DNA from: Pseudomonadota bacterium
GTDB taxonomy: Bacteria; Pseudomonadota; Alphaproteobacteria; Caulobacterales; Aquidulcibacteraceae
Reading direction: 5' to 3'
Assembly (NCBI GenBank): GCA_020161405.1
Contig: JAIUOD010000004.1
Span: 275,352-339,351 of the forward strand
Length of the DNA stretch: 64,000 bases
A program made the position numbers and the translations under genes. Shown piece after piece: positions 1 through 9,489 of this stretch (within the stretch, counting starts at the first letter, position 1; the number at the start of each line of letters is the position of its first letter). Below the pieces are notes generated by a model. The model made no database searches, was not told where the DNA came from, and saw nothing but the letters and a program-made list of their open reading frames with translations.

Positions 1-1734
1 TGCATCTTTCCTTGGAGCTTTAAGTCTTAGTGCCTCGTCCACTGTCAACAACGGTCGTGATAATTCGTGATAGGCGCGATTAACATTTTGAAGTACTGCG
101 CCAAATCTTGCACCTGATGTTGTAAAATCCTCTTTGATGACTGTCATAGTTCCACTCATGCCGCTAATCCATTCGGCGGTCTCTAGCCGATTAGGTGCAA
201 ATGCAATTCTAACATGGCAATTAGCGGTGATAGTTTCGTCGGTGCCATTGCCAGTCTCGCGACTTCTAAGCTGCGCCATATCTTGGCACACAATATAAGC
301 TTTGATGCCAAAACCCGCGATAAATGCCAAAGATTCTTGGAACACTTCTAATCGCCCATATGATGGAAACTCATCTAGCATTAAAAGCAAGCGATGCTTA
401 TGAGGCGCTAATGGTTTGCCATTCTGAAATTTTAATTCAGGTCGCAAAAGCACGCGAACGATTTGATTTAAAATCATGCGAATTAATGGCTTTAGGCGAT
501 CCTTATCTTCCTGACGAATGACTAAATATAGGCTATGCGGCTTATCGGCATCCATTAAATCTTCAATTTGAAAATCACTTCTACTAATATTCGCCGCTAT
601 TAATGGGTCACGATATAAAGCAAGATACGACATTGCAGTTGATAATACCGAACCTCTTTCTTCTTCATGGCGATTAAGCATGTCGCGTGCTGCAGCTGCC
701 ACACCAATATGAACATTCTTGCCATAATATTCTTGCCAGTTTTGCATTTCAATTTTGTTATCAGGGTCTTTGGGTAGAATTGCGCCCTTCCCAATCAAAT
801 GCTGATTAAAAAGCATTTGCGAATAATATTCATCTATCGAACGCGTTGGGTCTGAAAGTGCCAATGCAACATCAGCCAAATTCACTTTTTTGCCCTTGCG
901 TTTGGCACAGTAATATTCATGCAAAACAACTCCAACTAGAAAAGCATGTGCAGTTTTAGACCAATGATCATTTAAGCCTTTTCCATCGGGGTCCACCAAA
1001 ATATTCATTGTATTTTGAACATCACCAATTTCATTCTTGGTTTCAAAGCGAATGCAATCAAGTGGGTTGTAACCAGCGCCATTTTCTGAAGATGCTGGGT
1101 CAAATCTAATAACTACATTATTGGCATGTTGAGCTCGCCAACCTGCACTCATGTTGAAAAGCTCGCCCTTGCTATCAAGCACAACGCAACTTTCACCCCA
1201 ACTCAGCAATGTAGGCACTATCAGACTTACGCCTTTGCCAGAGCGTGTTGGCGCCAAGAGCAAAACATGTTCTGGGCCGTTGTGGCGGAGATAATTTATG
1301 TTTCCCTTTTTATCAGTCCAACCACCAACATAAACACCGCCATCGGAATTTAATAAGCCCGTTGCTCTAACTTCCTTCTCATCAGCCCAATGTGCCGTGC
1401 CATGAATGCCATCATGCTGGCGCGGTTTTCGCGAATTCAGTCCCATAGACAAAGCATAGGTCACAAATCCGACTATCAAGGCCAATGCCAAATATAATTC
1501 AACAATAGTGAAAAGTTTTTGATATTGATTGCCAAACTTAAATGCCCAAATGAGCCAATTAAATGGCATGTAAAATTGGTGCCAGATATGTCTACCAAGT
1601 GCATATTGATAGCCTAATTTTTCGGCGAGATATTGGGTGGCGTATGAATTACAAAGCAAAATATAAGCAATCAGTAATGGAATACCAATCAAGGCTCCAA
1701 ATGAAGTTTTTGGCTTTTCATTATGTGCTGCCAT
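1..1734 (-). CDS. traG: TraG/VirD4 coupling ATPase (ICE-1), 3' end off the window
   Basis: This is the type IV coupling protein, an inner-membrane hexameric ATPase that brings the relaxase-DNA complex to the secretion channel. Reading leftward from ATG 1734 there are 578 codons with no stop, so the gene continues past position 1. An ATG at 1737 is also in frame, but a GGGGG Shine-Dalgarno is better spaced for 1734. Two N-terminal membrane segments precede a Walker A motif (APTRSGKGVS) and the usual DEFPS segment. It is colinear with the complete 629-residue homologue at 44509-46398; the missing part should be about 50 residues. It follows the relaxase gene at a short gap, in the relaxase-to-coupling-protein order seen in ICE-2. 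Confidence 0.92.
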   Translation of the reverse strand, partial: MAAHNEKPKTSFGALIGIPLLIAYILLCNSYATQYLAEKLGYQYALGRHIWHQFYMPFNWLIWAFKFGNQYQKLFTIVELYLALALIVGFVTYALSMGLNSRKPRQHDGIHGTAHWADEKEVRATGLLNSDGGVYVGGWTDKKGNINYLRHNGPEHVLLLAPTRSGKGVSLIVPTLLSWGESCVVLDSKGELFNMSAGWRAQHANNVVIRFDPASSENGAGYNPLDCIRFETKNEIGDVQNTMNILVDPDGKGLNDHWSKTAHAFLVGVVLHEYYCAKRKGKKVNLADVALALSDPTRSIDEYYSQMLFNQHLIGKGAILPKDPDNKIEMQNWQEYYGKNVHIGVAAAARDMLNRHEEERGSVLSTAMSYLALYRDPLIAANISRSDFQIEDLMDADKPHSLYLVIRQEDKDRLKPLIRMILNQIVRVLLRPELKFQNGKPLAPHKHRLLLMLDEFPSYGRLEVFQESLAFIAGFGIKAYIVCQDMAQLRSRETGNGTDETITANCHVRIAFAPNRLETAEWISGMSGTMTVIKEDFTTSGARFGAVLQNVNRAYHELSRPLLTVDEALRLKAPRKDA

Positions 1735-1818
1735 CATTTGCCCCCGATTTACATAAATGCTTCATTCCAATTCAAAAAAGAAAATTATAAAGAACTACGC
1801 AAAAATTAGGCCAAGTAT

Positions 1819-3528
1819 TTAGCGCCCTCGTCTAACGGGTTTTATTTTATTATTCGCGGGGTTTGATTGTTCAATTTTGGATTGGTCATTTTTACTTTGT
1901 GCTTTTTCAGCCCTTAGTATTTCAACCGCATCATTAATCGCCTTATCGGCAAATCTAATTCCAAAATCCTTCGATGCCGCGACTATTACAATCTCACGCT
2001 TAAACGCATCGCTTCCATTAATGTGCAACGCCTTGCCCTCAAATTTTTCTTGCGCCAATGATAAAGCAAGAAAAGCCGCACCCGTTGAAACGGCCTCTAC
2101 ATTGACGGCCTTACCCGTATCTAGAACTTTTCCGCCATCTTTTACGAAATAAATTATGTCGCCATTGCGCTGAACAATTGGTTTCAAGTCTTTCAATATA
2201 AAATTCCTGGCCTTCACTACATCAGGGCAGTCAAGAATATTCGAAACTATGCGACCTCGGTTTCGTTCGTGCGCGCGTAACACCTCAAGTGCTTTTTCAT
2301 TGCCATTGGTCACTTCGGCTTGAAGGAATTCAGACCATGTTAGCAATGGACTTGCCCTCTCTATGTCCTTCTTCTCTTTGGCATAAGTATTTTTATGAAG
2401 TTGCCAAACTTGCGCACGTTCTATTGTGAGTTTCTGATATTCCAATTTTTTGTTTAATCGCCCAAGGTGTCGATTTGTTTTAATTAGTGTTCTTTTAGTT
2501 TCAAATGCGGTTTTGATGACCTGCGCCGCTATTTCTCGCTTATTATGCAACTCCTCCTTAGCATCGCGTCGGTTCGCGATTGCTTCCACTCTTTGCGATT
2601 GAAATTGAGCAAAAAAAGCGTCGGCGGCCGCTTTATCTATTTTAGGCTCCCTAGCGTAGGTTTTTATTGCCAGGGCCTTCTGCGGCACTTGTGGTGGAGT
2701 AAACTCACCTAATTTGGTGGTCAGCGATTTGTACGATAGGCCTCGGTCTATAGAACTAGCCTTAACCGCCACCTCCTGCCCCACCGCCTTGATTACAATA
2801 CCTGCCCCGCGCAATTTAAATTCAAGGCCAAGCTCATTGGCTTTGCCATGAAATTCATCCCAAGATTTTGAAGCTTCAAACGCTTCAATTAATTGTTCCT
2901 TGGCATTAGCATTAATCCAAGAATGCAAACTTTGAATATTTGCATGGCTTTCAAATTTCGCTTCTCGATTATGCGTTTGCGCCTCCGCTAATTCGCCATG
3001 ATTGGTGATCATTAATCCGTGCTTTTTCTCAAGCTCTGTACATGTCCTCATAAGAGCATTTTTGTCATAAAATGGCTCGACATTGCGATAGGTCTTTGGG
3101 TGCACTTTATTGATGGCAATATGGACATGGTAATGCTCTTTATCGTCATGTGCGGCTGAAATTCTTTGGTGTTCTTGTAACCCGATTGAAGCTACTAAAT
3201 TATCTTCAATATCATTCAAAATTTCACGACCTGGCTTCTCGCCATGAGGAAACGAAAATATCATGTGATAGGTCTTGTCGGTCTTTGACTTTGTATTCAT
3301 ATCTTGAGTAATCATCATTGCCAAAACTGCGTCACGCAATTCATCGCTTGGCAAATTAGTGACCCGCACGAAATCAACTCTTGCACCATCACTCACCGCA
3401 TCAGTTATATAATTTATCAAAGGAGGCCAATCTTGTGGCTGCCGAGTTTCAGGCAGGCCAACTATATATCCAGCCAAGACTGAAATGCTTGAAGTGTTCA
3501 CTTTTTTGGTGACACGCTTTGCAATCAA
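1819..3528 (-). CDS. traI: MOB_P-type relaxase (ICE-1)
   Basis: This conjugative relaxase nicks oriT and stays covalently attached to the 5' end of the transferred strand. In the N-terminal relaxase domain a tyrosine sits in AGYIVGLPETR near residue 21, a candidate nucleophile. The metal-binding histidines are in HYHVHIAINKVHP at about residues 130-142, preceded by HDDKE. The C-terminal half is charged and helical and I assign it no function. At 569 residues it is about 100 shorter than the ICE-2 homologue, which has an extra C-terminal segment. The start overlaps the traJ stop by 4 nt (3525-3528), so the two are probably translationally coupled. The family call is secure; the exact active-site tyrosine is inferred. 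Confidence 0.92.
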   Translation of the reverse strand: MIAKRVTKKVNTSSISVLAGYIVGLPETRQPQDWPPLINYITDAVSDGARVDFVRVTNLPSDELRDAVLAMMITQDMNTKSKTDKTYHMIFSFPHGEKPGREILNDIEDNLVASIGLQEHQRISAAHDDKEHYHVHIAINKVHPKTYRNVEPFYDKNALMRTCTELEKKHGLMITNHGELAEAQTHNREAKFESHANIQSLHSWINANAKEQLIEAFEASKSWDEFHGKANELGLEFKLRGAGIVIKAVGQEVAVKASSIDRGLSYKSLTTKLGEFTPPQVPQKALAIKTYAREPKIDKAAADAFFAQFQSQRVEAIANRRDAKEELHNKREIAAQVIKTAFETKRTLIKTNRHLGRLNKKLEYQKLTIERAQVWQLHKNTYAKEKKDIERASPLLTWSEFLQAEVTNGNEKALEVLRAHERNRGRIVSNILDCPDVVKARNFILKDLKPIVQRNGDIIYFVKDGGKVLDTGKAVNVEAVSTGAAFLALSLAQEKFEGKALHINGSDAFKREIVIVAASKDFGIRFADKAINDAVEILRAEKAQSKNDQSKIEQSNPANNKIKPVRRGR

Positions 3529-3860
3529 ACTGAAGCCGCCTTTCTTCTGATTTCATCCATAGTGCTATCAATCTTTTTAAGAACAGCACGAATATCTGAA
3601 ACCTCAGAACTATCTGCTTTGCTCAACCACAATTTTAACAATCCGCCCAAACGCCCAAGGTCGCCATTTACTTGTAGTAATTCCATAGCGACCTTACTAT
3701 CCAACTTGCTCTTCGGCCTATATCCAAGTCCAGCTGACCTCAGAAAAGTCGAGACTGGAATTCCCGCCTTTTTCGAACGTGAAAGTAATTCATTGCGTTC
3801 TTGCTCCGATACCAAAACCTTTATCGGTCTATTGCGATCTTTGACATTTTCTCTAATCAT
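3525..3860 (-). CDS. traJ: TraJ/MobC-like oriT-binding accessory protein (ICE-1)
   Basis: This small relaxosome protein binds the oriT inverted repeat and loads the relaxase. The 111 residues begin with a ribbon-helix-helix-like stretch (VLVSEQERNELLSRSKKAG). They continue with the family signature VNGDLGRLGGLLKLWL at about residues 68-83 and a C-terminal helix. It is transcribed away from oriT and its stop overlaps the relaxase start. The homologue at 48404-48748 holds the same position in ICE-2. It could equally be labelled MobC; the order oriT-traJ-traI favours the IncP name TraJ. Confidence 0.85.
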   Translation of the reverse strand: MIRENVKDRNRPIKVLVSEQERNELLSRSKKAGIPVSTFLRSAGLGYRPKSKLDSKVAMELLQVNGDLGRLGGLLKLWLSKADSSEVSDIRAVLKKIDSTMDEIRRKAASV

Positions 3861-4175
3861 GGCAAATCCAATTCACGGCAAATTGTTATTCAAACTAAGC
3901 ACTCAAATAATCGTCGAGCACATAGTGCGAGTAAGAATAGTAATGTGGTGGCAAAATTCATTTTGATGGCCATCATTACACATCTTGCCCTACAATTTGC
4001 CACAAATTCCTAAGAATTCGACAGGATTCCCCAAATAATTGAAACAATTTGCGTAATTGCTGATTATAGCGGTTAATTGCGGAAATGAGATTTATTAGGT
4101 GGTTTAGTGCGTATTTTTGAATGAATTTAAAATTCCACGAAAATAACTCAAATACAGACAGGTAGGGAGTAGTTA
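3861..4175 (+). other. oriT region of ICE-1 with P-type nic site
   Basis: This gene-free stretch lies between the divergent traJ and traK. It contains CACATCTTGCCCTAC (3979-3993), which fits the P/Ti-type nic consensus ATCYTG^C. The predicted nick is between 3987 and 3988 on the + strand. The next 150 bp are AT-rich with repeated AATTGC-like words and closely resemble ICE-2 (48925-49100); this is a likely TraK-binding, bent region. The nick polarity puts traK, traL and all cargo to the right in the leading region. The nic position is inferred from similarity only. Confidence 0.75.
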
Positions 4176-4475
4176 ATGGCACAGAAAATCCGTCCTCGAG
4201 TAGCGTTTCATTCAAGGCTTATTGACATCAAATCCATGATTGAAGCCCGTGAATTTCTTAAAGACATTCACGAAAGATTCTTCCCAAATGGAGAAATCTC
4301 CTATCGGCAATTTTGCTATTATGTGAAGGAATTGGAACTTTTGAAACCGCTTCATTCACCCAAAAAATTGATCACAGCGAGACTAGCAGAAGAGACTTCT
4401 GAAGTGCTTCCCCAGGAAAAAGGCACCACATTTTTCCATAGCCCAACCTTGCAAAATCGTGACGAAGTCTATTGA
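4176..4475 (+). CDS. traK: TraK family oriT-binding protein (ICE-1)
   Basis: This is a 99-residue basic protein resembling IncP TraK, which wraps the leading side of oriT and helps relaxosome formation. The N-terminal 75 residues (from MAQKIRPRVAFHSRL) are almost identical to the ICE-2 copy at 49113-49412. A conserved SYRQFCYYVKELELLK segment lies at about residues 42-57. The C-terminal part diverges until a conserved FFHSPTLQNRDEVY end. It is the first + strand gene after oriT and its stop lies 14 nt before the traL start chosen here. Confidence 0.85.
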   Translation: MAQKIRPRVAFHSRLIDIKSMIEAREFLKDIHERFFPNGEISYRQFCYYVKELELLKPLHSPKKLITARLAEETSEVLPQEKGTTFFHSPTLQNRDEVY

Positions 4476-4489
4476 TGGGAGCGTTGAAA

Positions 4490-5650
4490 ATGAACTCATT
4501 AAACCTCATTTTGCAGGCTAAAAATGACGTCGGAAAAACATATATCGCGTCAATAGTGGCTGAATATTTTCAGGCAAAAGGTAGCGAATTTCACGGCTAT
4601 GATGCCGACAAATCGGAAAGCTCATTTGCCAAATTTGAAGATTTTAAAGTTGAACCGGTCGAGGTTGTGGACACAGATCATCATTTCAAACTTGAGGCAT
4701 TCGACAAGGTTTGGGAGAATGCGATTGCCAAAAATCTAGATATAATATTAGATTCTGGCGTAGATGCTTTCGGACCTTTAGTTCAATATTTTGTCAAAAA
4801 TGGGAATGATAATTTAAGCGCTGAAAGCAAAAACGAGATAATTGTGCATGCGGTCATCGCGGGTGGCGACAGGCTCGATGACACCATAAATGGCCTTGTC
4901 ACACTCTTCAATAAACTACCGACTAATATGAAAATAGTGGTGTGGCTGAACGAATATTTTGGCCCGATTGAAGTTGCTGGTAAACCATTTGAAGAGTTCA
5001 AAATATATGAAAATAACCGTGAAAAAATTCACGGGATTATCAAAATATGCGAGCCAAATTCTGACCTTGTCAAGGCAGATTTGCTCAAGAAAAATGCGTT
5101 AAAAATGACATTCAATGAATGTAAAAAATCAGACGAATTTTCGAAAGTTTCTAAGCAAAGATTTGAAGAATATCGAGGCAAAATTTTTGAGCAACTAGAT
5201 GAAATTTTTCTTGCTAATGTAACGTCTGAGGGAAGAACCAAAGCGCAGAAAATCGACGAAACAAAAGAGGAAATGGCTTCTCCAAATAAGACTGAAAATC
5301 ACACTCAAATTCTAAGCCAAAGCCTAAATGAAGAAACCCTTGCAAAATATGAATTTGCAATAAATGCACTCTTTGAAAAGCACTTAGAACAGCTATCATC
5401 ATTGAATGCCCTGCACTTTAGCGAAGCAAATAAAAATGCTGAAATTGTCATTACCCAAGCCGCAGAATACCTAACCAAGCAATTAAACCAGGCTGCAAAT
5501 GAAATAGCCGCTAGCACATCAAAGCTGCTAGCCGAACAAATTAGTGATGCAACTAAGGCGGCAGCGGAAGCGAAAAATTCTCGAAATTGGGCAATTTTTG
5601 CGGCGTGCGCGCCACTCTTTGCCGCAATAGCTATCACTTTTTTTCAATAG
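4490..5650 (+). CDS. traL: TraL-like ParA-family NTPase (ICE-1)
   Basis: This resembles IncP TraL, an accessory NTPase of the oriT leader operon. Near the N-terminus LILQAKNDVGKTY is a ParA-type P-loop whose usual GG pair is replaced by ND. A long charged region follows, then a coiled-coil-like segment and a C-terminal hydrophobic helix (about the last 20 residues), so the protein is probably membrane-anchored. I chose ATG 4490 because GGGAG lies 6 nt upstream and because the family starts there; an in-frame ATG at 4475 overlaps the traK stop as TGATG and is possible. A 70%-like homologue is at 49427-50593. The exact role in transfer is unknown. Confidence 0.78.
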   Translation: MNSLNLILQAKNDVGKTYIASIVAEYFQAKGSEFHGYDADKSESSFAKFEDFKVEPVEVVDTDHHFKLEAFDKVWENAIAKNLDIILDSGVDAFGPLVQYFVKNGNDNLSAESKNEIIVHAVIAGGDRLDDTINGLVTLFNKLPTNMKIVVWLNEYFGPIEVAGKPFEEFKIYENNREKIHGIIKICEPNSDLVKADLLKKNALKMTFNECKKSDEFSKVSKQRFEEYRGKIFEQLDEIFLANVTSEGRTKAQKIDETKEEMASPNKTENHTQILSQSLNEETLAKYEFAINALFEKHLEQLSSLNALHFSEANKNAEIVITQAAEYLTKQLNQAANEIAASTSKLLAEQISDATKAAAEAKNSRNWAIFAACAPLFAAIAITFFQ

Positions 5651-5772
5651 TTTGTGCAAGATACTCAGTTCAAATCAAATTAATTTAATATAACAGCAGA
5701 AGCTCTTTTCTTATTTATTTCTTTGAATCGGTCACTTTATAAATTAAAATATTTTTCAAATGAGAGCTAGCA

Positions 5773-7371
5773 ATGAATATTACATATGAACTTATGTCTC
5801 AAATTAGGCAAGATAAGCGACGTATAAAAATAGAAAAGGCTTTTGATGGCTTTTGGGTGACAATATTTCAATATGACGGAATTGAAGGCGAACGCTGGTT
5901 TTGTGCTTTACTTGATAAATCGAAAGCAAAAGAAGCTTTGAAAAGAAGTGATTGGGATTTGCATCCCGAAGAAGTTCGTCCTCAATTAATTTCTTATTCG
6001 AACTCGGACAAATATACATATAAAAAATATGCACGCGATGGAATTGAACCTTTAGTATTTGAAAGATCAATTGGTAACGAAGATTTAATAGTGGAATTGG
6101 CGGAAGATTTCAGATTGTATTTCAATCTATTTTATAACGACGAGGGTAATCTATATAGAAATGCAAACAATCATCATAATGAAGTTGTTGTTAAAATCAC
6201 TAAGACTAAAATTGAAGTTCAAAAATCCTTACTTTTAAAATATATTTCAGTTCGTCAAAAATATTTAGCACTCTATTTTGACCATATTTCGAGGTTCCCT
6301 GAATTGTTTGAGAACCCTTTGCCTGAAGATGAGCAGGAGGTTTCATATAATTCATTGGACAGATGCTGGATATTTGGCTCCTGTGCAGACTATGATTGTT
6401 TGATGTCAGGCCTTCAAGGGAAGATACTAATAAAACCAGAGCCTATCAAAAAGATGCTTTCGAAACTCGAAAGGAAATTTGTTGAGTTTATTGTAGGGTG
6501 CGATGAAAGTGGGAATGAAATCGAGTATTCCTGCGACCCATCTGGCTTGAGTAATCTTTTCGGAAAAAATCCAGATGCACCAGATTTTTTGAAATGTATT
6601 TGCTTCAGAAAAGAAGTGCTAGATAAATATTATCACAACCCAGGTCAATTTAGCGTTTCCGACGGCGTTGTTCGTTCCCAAAATGGTTGGTTATTAAGAA
6701 TGGATAATGACCACAAGGAAGTTGTACTTGTCCATTTGGGTGATTTAGGGCGTGACCTTCCATATGAAGAGCAATTATATTGGCGTTCGCAAAATATTAT
6801 TCCTCAAGCTTCTGCAAGCAAAACCGCATTCGCTAGAGATTTCAAGGCGATGGCTGCTGATAGTGAACAACCAGAACATCAATTCAAAATCGAATATGAG
6901 CGGTTGCAAGAGGAGTGGCTTGAAAAATACGGTTGGAATCTATTTCGCCCACTTTCTGAAGGCGATAACTATCTATTAGATAAGTTACACGTCCCATCAA
7001 GCGATAATCCCGCTGAATTAGATTCTCAAATCATTGCACTTTCTAAAATACTTGTGAACTCGATAAATAGTGTAGAGCTTTTGAAGTTTTGTAACGAAAA
7101 AATTGATGCTGGAATGAGTATTGCCGTTTTGGAAGCATTTTTCCTGCACACGTCATACCAAACAAAAGATAGGGACATTAAGCTATTGAGAAACATACAG
7201 TCTTTAAGATCGAGCGGTTCGGCTCATAGTAAGGGAGGCGAGTATAAAAAGCATCTAAAGAAAATAGGGTTTGAAGGTAAGTCTGCAACTTTCATTATCA
7301 ATGAGCTTATAGTTCAGTCATTGCAGATGTTGCGAACATTGCGAGGTTATCTTAAGGGACTTCCTTGTTGA
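5773..7371 (+). CDS. Uncharacterised large protein with a C-terminal HEPN-like Rx5H motif
   Basis: I do not recognise a named family, though I recall similar ~500-residue uncharacterised proteins. The protein has 532 residues, no signal peptide and no membrane segments. A middle region contains a DLGRDLPYEEQLYWRSQ block. The C-terminus is helical and carries LRSSGSAHSKG, giving R479-x5-H485, which fits the R-x4-6-H catalytic motif of HEPN ribonucleases. The gene stands alone after traL and before the AbiE pair, in a cargo slot that in ICE-2 holds CRISPR-Cas9. A defence or RNA-cleaving role is inferred only from the motif and the setting. The start is ATG with GAGAGC 8 nt upstream. Confidence 0.7.
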   Translation: MNITYELMSQIRQDKRRIKIEKAFDGFWVTIFQYDGIEGERWFCALLDKSKAKEALKRSDWDLHPEEVRPQLISYSNSDKYTYKKYARDGIEPLVFERSIGNEDLIVELAEDFRLYFNLFYNDEGNLYRNANNHHNEVVVKITKTKIEVQKSLLLKYISVRQKYLALYFDHISRFPELFENPLPEDEQEVSYNSLDRCWIFGSCADYDCLMSGLQGKILIKPEPIKKMLSKLERKFVEFIVGCDESGNEIEYSCDPSGLSNLFGKNPDAPDFLKCICFRKEVLDKYYHNPGQFSVSDGVVRSQNGWLLRMDNDHKEVVLVHLGDLGRDLPYEEQLYWRSQNIIPQASASKTAFARDFKAMAADSEQPEHQFKIEYERLQEEWLEKYGWNLFRPLSEGDNYLLDKLHVPSSDNPAELDSQIIALSKILVNSINSVELLKFCNEKIDAGMSIAVLEAFFLHTSYQTKDRDIKLLRNIQSLRSSGSAHSKGGEYKKHLKKIGFEGKSATFIINELIVQSLQMLRTLRGYLKGLPC

Positions 7372-7638
7372 AATTTCGCGGCTTTCAAAAATTCGCCGCT
7401 CAATTATAAGGGTATAAATAGCCTATCTTACTAACCACAAAATCACTTGGTGCCCACTTAATTGGCAATGCCTGCATTAGGACAGATGAATAGATATTGT
7501 ATCTTTCTCTCAATTTGCCATGTGTACTTACGATCTAATCATCATAAATCTGAAATATGACGTAACCATCATATGCATGAAACTTCATTTAGAATTCATG
7601 CAATTTTTTAAAGGCTTTTATTAATAAAACTCCCAACA

Positions 7639-7736
7639 ATATACCGCAGGTATATCAATGGCATTAGAAAGAATAATTCACCCAAATTTTCATTGAAAAT
7701 TATTAATATATATGCTATAAATATACCATGAGTATA
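7639..7736 (+). promoter_or_regulatory. abiE promoter with operator-like inverted repeats; probable leaderless start
   Basis: TTGAAA (7693-7698), a 17-nt spacer and TATAAA (7716-7721) form a near-consensus promoter. The only sensible abiEi ATG is at 7728, seven bases after the -10 box, and no Shine-Dalgarno precedes it, so the mRNA is probably leaderless. ATATACC-GCA-GGTATAT (7639-7655) and TATAC-CATGA-GTATA (7722-7736) are inverted repeats sharing TATAC half-sites, the second over the start site. AbiEi antitoxins are known to autoregulate through such repeats. The rest of the gap (7372-7638) shows only a short GCGGC/GCCGC hairpin after the preceding gene. Confidence 0.65.
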
Positions 7737-8498
7737 GAATCAAGCGACAAACTGAAAACCCTACTATATTCATGGAAGCCCAATACCGTCATGACCTATG
7801 CACCATTGCGCTCCATGAATATAACGCCACAACACATGCAAAAGTATGTTGCAAGCGGATGGGTTGTGCCTGTGGGTAGCGGCGCATTCATAAAAGCTAA
7901 TGAGAGCGTAAGCTGGCAGGGGGCACTATATACACTCCAAAACCAAACAGAACTAAATATACATTTAGGGGGATTGAGCGCATTAGAAGAAGAAGGACAC
8001 ACACAGTACCTGAGGATGGGGGAAGAAGCTGTCCAGCTCTTTTCAGAGCACAACCAAAAACTCCCCACATGGTTCAAAAATAGTTCTTGGGGCGCAAAGA
8101 TAGTTCAGATTCAAACAGGCTTTTTGCCAAAAGCTCTTGGCATAAGAACAAGCAATATAAAAGGATTTGAAATAAAATCGTCTTGCCAGGAACGCGCAAT
8201 CCTTGAATGCCTTTATCTTGCTCCTCAAAAGTTAGATTTAATAGAAGCCTATGAAATATTAGAAGGTATGCGCTCCATGCGCCCAAACATAATGCAACAG
8301 CTCTTGGAATCGTGCCAATCTATAAAAGTAAAACGACTATTTCTATTTATGGCTGAAAAAGCGAAGCTTCCGATACTCGAACATTTAGATACGGAGAGGC
8401 TAGAGCTAGGTTCTGGCGCTCGTGCACTAATTAAGGACGGTTTTTATGATGCAAAATACAAGCTGATACTACCGAAAGGATTGGCGCAAAATGCATGA
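7728..8498 (+). CDS. abiEi: AbiEi-type antitoxin (type IV TA)
   Basis: This is the antitoxin of an AbiE bacteriostatic/abortive-infection pair. The 256 residues have an N-terminal winged-helix DNA-binding part (roughly residues 1-60, with the typical GWVVPVGSGAFIK wing). They continue with the LGGLSALEEEGHTQYL segment common to AbiEi proteins and a C-terminal antitoxin domain. The stop overlaps the toxin start by 8 nt, as expected for a coupled TA operon. Autoregulation is suggested by the inverted repeats over its promoter. The family call is strong; phage activity is not shown by the sequence. Confidence 0.88.
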   Translation: MSIESSDKLKTLLYSWKPNTVMTYAPLRSMNITPQHMQKYVASGWVVPVGSGAFIKANESVSWQGALYTLQNQTELNIHLGGLSALEEEGHTQYLRMGEEAVQLFSEHNQKLPTWFKNSSWGAKIVQIQTGFLPKALGIRTSNIKGFEIKSSCQERAILECLYLAPQKLDLIEAYEILEGMRSMRPNIMQQLLESCQSIKVKRLFLFMAEKAKLPILEHLDTERLELGSGARALIKDGFYDAKYKLILPKGLAQNA

Positions 8499-9411
8499 AA
8501 AATATAAAAGCCAAGTAAGGTTATTGTTAGATGTTTTGCCCTATGTCGCGAAAGAGAAAGTATTTGCTCTAAAAGGCGGTACAGCGATAAATTTATTTGA
8601 GCGTAATCTCCCGCGATTATCGGTTGATATTGACCTCACTTTCCTTTCGATGAATGACAGGGCAACGGCATTAACATCAATCTCCGAGGCTCTATTGCGC
8701 ATAAAAGGCGATATTGAAAGCCATATCAAAAATGTGCGGATAACACTTGTCGAGCAAGGCAATGGTGTAGAGGCTAAACTACATTGTCAACGTGGGCGCA
8801 CGCAAATAAAGATAGAGGTAAATCCTGTTTTAAGGGGAAATTTATTACCGATAAGAAAAATGACAACGTCCCAAATTGTGCAAGATGAATTTGAAGCATT
8901 TATTCAAATGCAAGTATTGGCGCAAGGTGAACTTTATGGCGGAAAAATATGTGCTGCACTTGACCGCCAACATCCACGGGACTTATTTGACGTTCGCTTA
9001 CTTTTGGACAATGAAGGCATAAATAATGAAATCAAGACAGGATTTTTAGCAGGTCTATTGAGTCATGGTAGGCCTTTGCATGAAATGTTGCGCCCTACTT
9101 TTAAAGACCAAAAAGCTGCCTTCCAAAATCAATTTTCTGAAATGACGCAAATAAAATTTGACTATGACGATTTTGAAAAAACGAGAACTGAATTGGTTGA
9201 AGCAGTTTCAAAATCACTCAATGAAAATGACAAGGCATTCTTACTAAGTTTTAAATCAGGTGAACCTGATTGGTTACTTTGCGATAATCCACTATTAAAA
9301 ACTCTTCCTGCAATTGATTGGAAGTTGAATAATATAAACAAACTAAAATCAACCAATTCCAACAAGCATAATGAATATTTGGAACTATTGAAAGAAAATC
9401 TGCAAATCTAA
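8491..9411 (+). CDS. abiEii: AbiEii/AbiGii-type nucleotidyltransferase toxin
   Basis: This is the toxin partner, a DNA polymerase beta-like nucleotidyltransferase (DUF1814 type). Motif I is the KGGTAIN segment (residues 28-34) followed by RLSVDIDLTF (about 42-51), whose two aspartates are the predicted metal ligands. QGELYGGKICAALDRQHPRD is the conserved downstream block near residues 150-170. Length 306 residues is typical. It overlaps abiEi by 8 nt. Some relatives add nucleotides to tRNA acceptor ends; the substrate here is unknown. A different AbiEii-like toxin sits at 50644-51591, so the pairs are analogous rather than duplicates. Confidence 0.88.
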   Translation: MHEKYKSQVRLLLDVLPYVAKEKVFALKGGTAINLFERNLPRLSVDIDLTFLSMNDRATALTSISEALLRIKGDIESHIKNVRITLVEQGNGVEAKLHCQRGRTQIKIEVNPVLRGNLLPIRKMTTSQIVQDEFEAFIQMQVLAQGELYGGKICAALDRQHPRDLFDVRLLLDNEGINNEIKTGFLAGLLSHGRPLHEMLRPTFKDQKAAFQNQFSEMTQIKFDYDDFEKTRTELVEAVSKSLNENDKAFLLSFKSGEPDWLLCDNPLLKTLPAIDWKLNNINKLKSTNSNKHNEYLELLKENLQI

Positions 9412-9489
9412 CAAGAAATAAAATTCCGAAAAATATTCGTGCAAAAATCCGCGTGAGCACACTTAGAATTCTAAATTATACCGACGCGC

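Noticed and set aside
5305..5637. 110-codon minus-strand frame inside traL
   Set aside because: Shadow frame opposite the conserved C-terminal coding part of traL.
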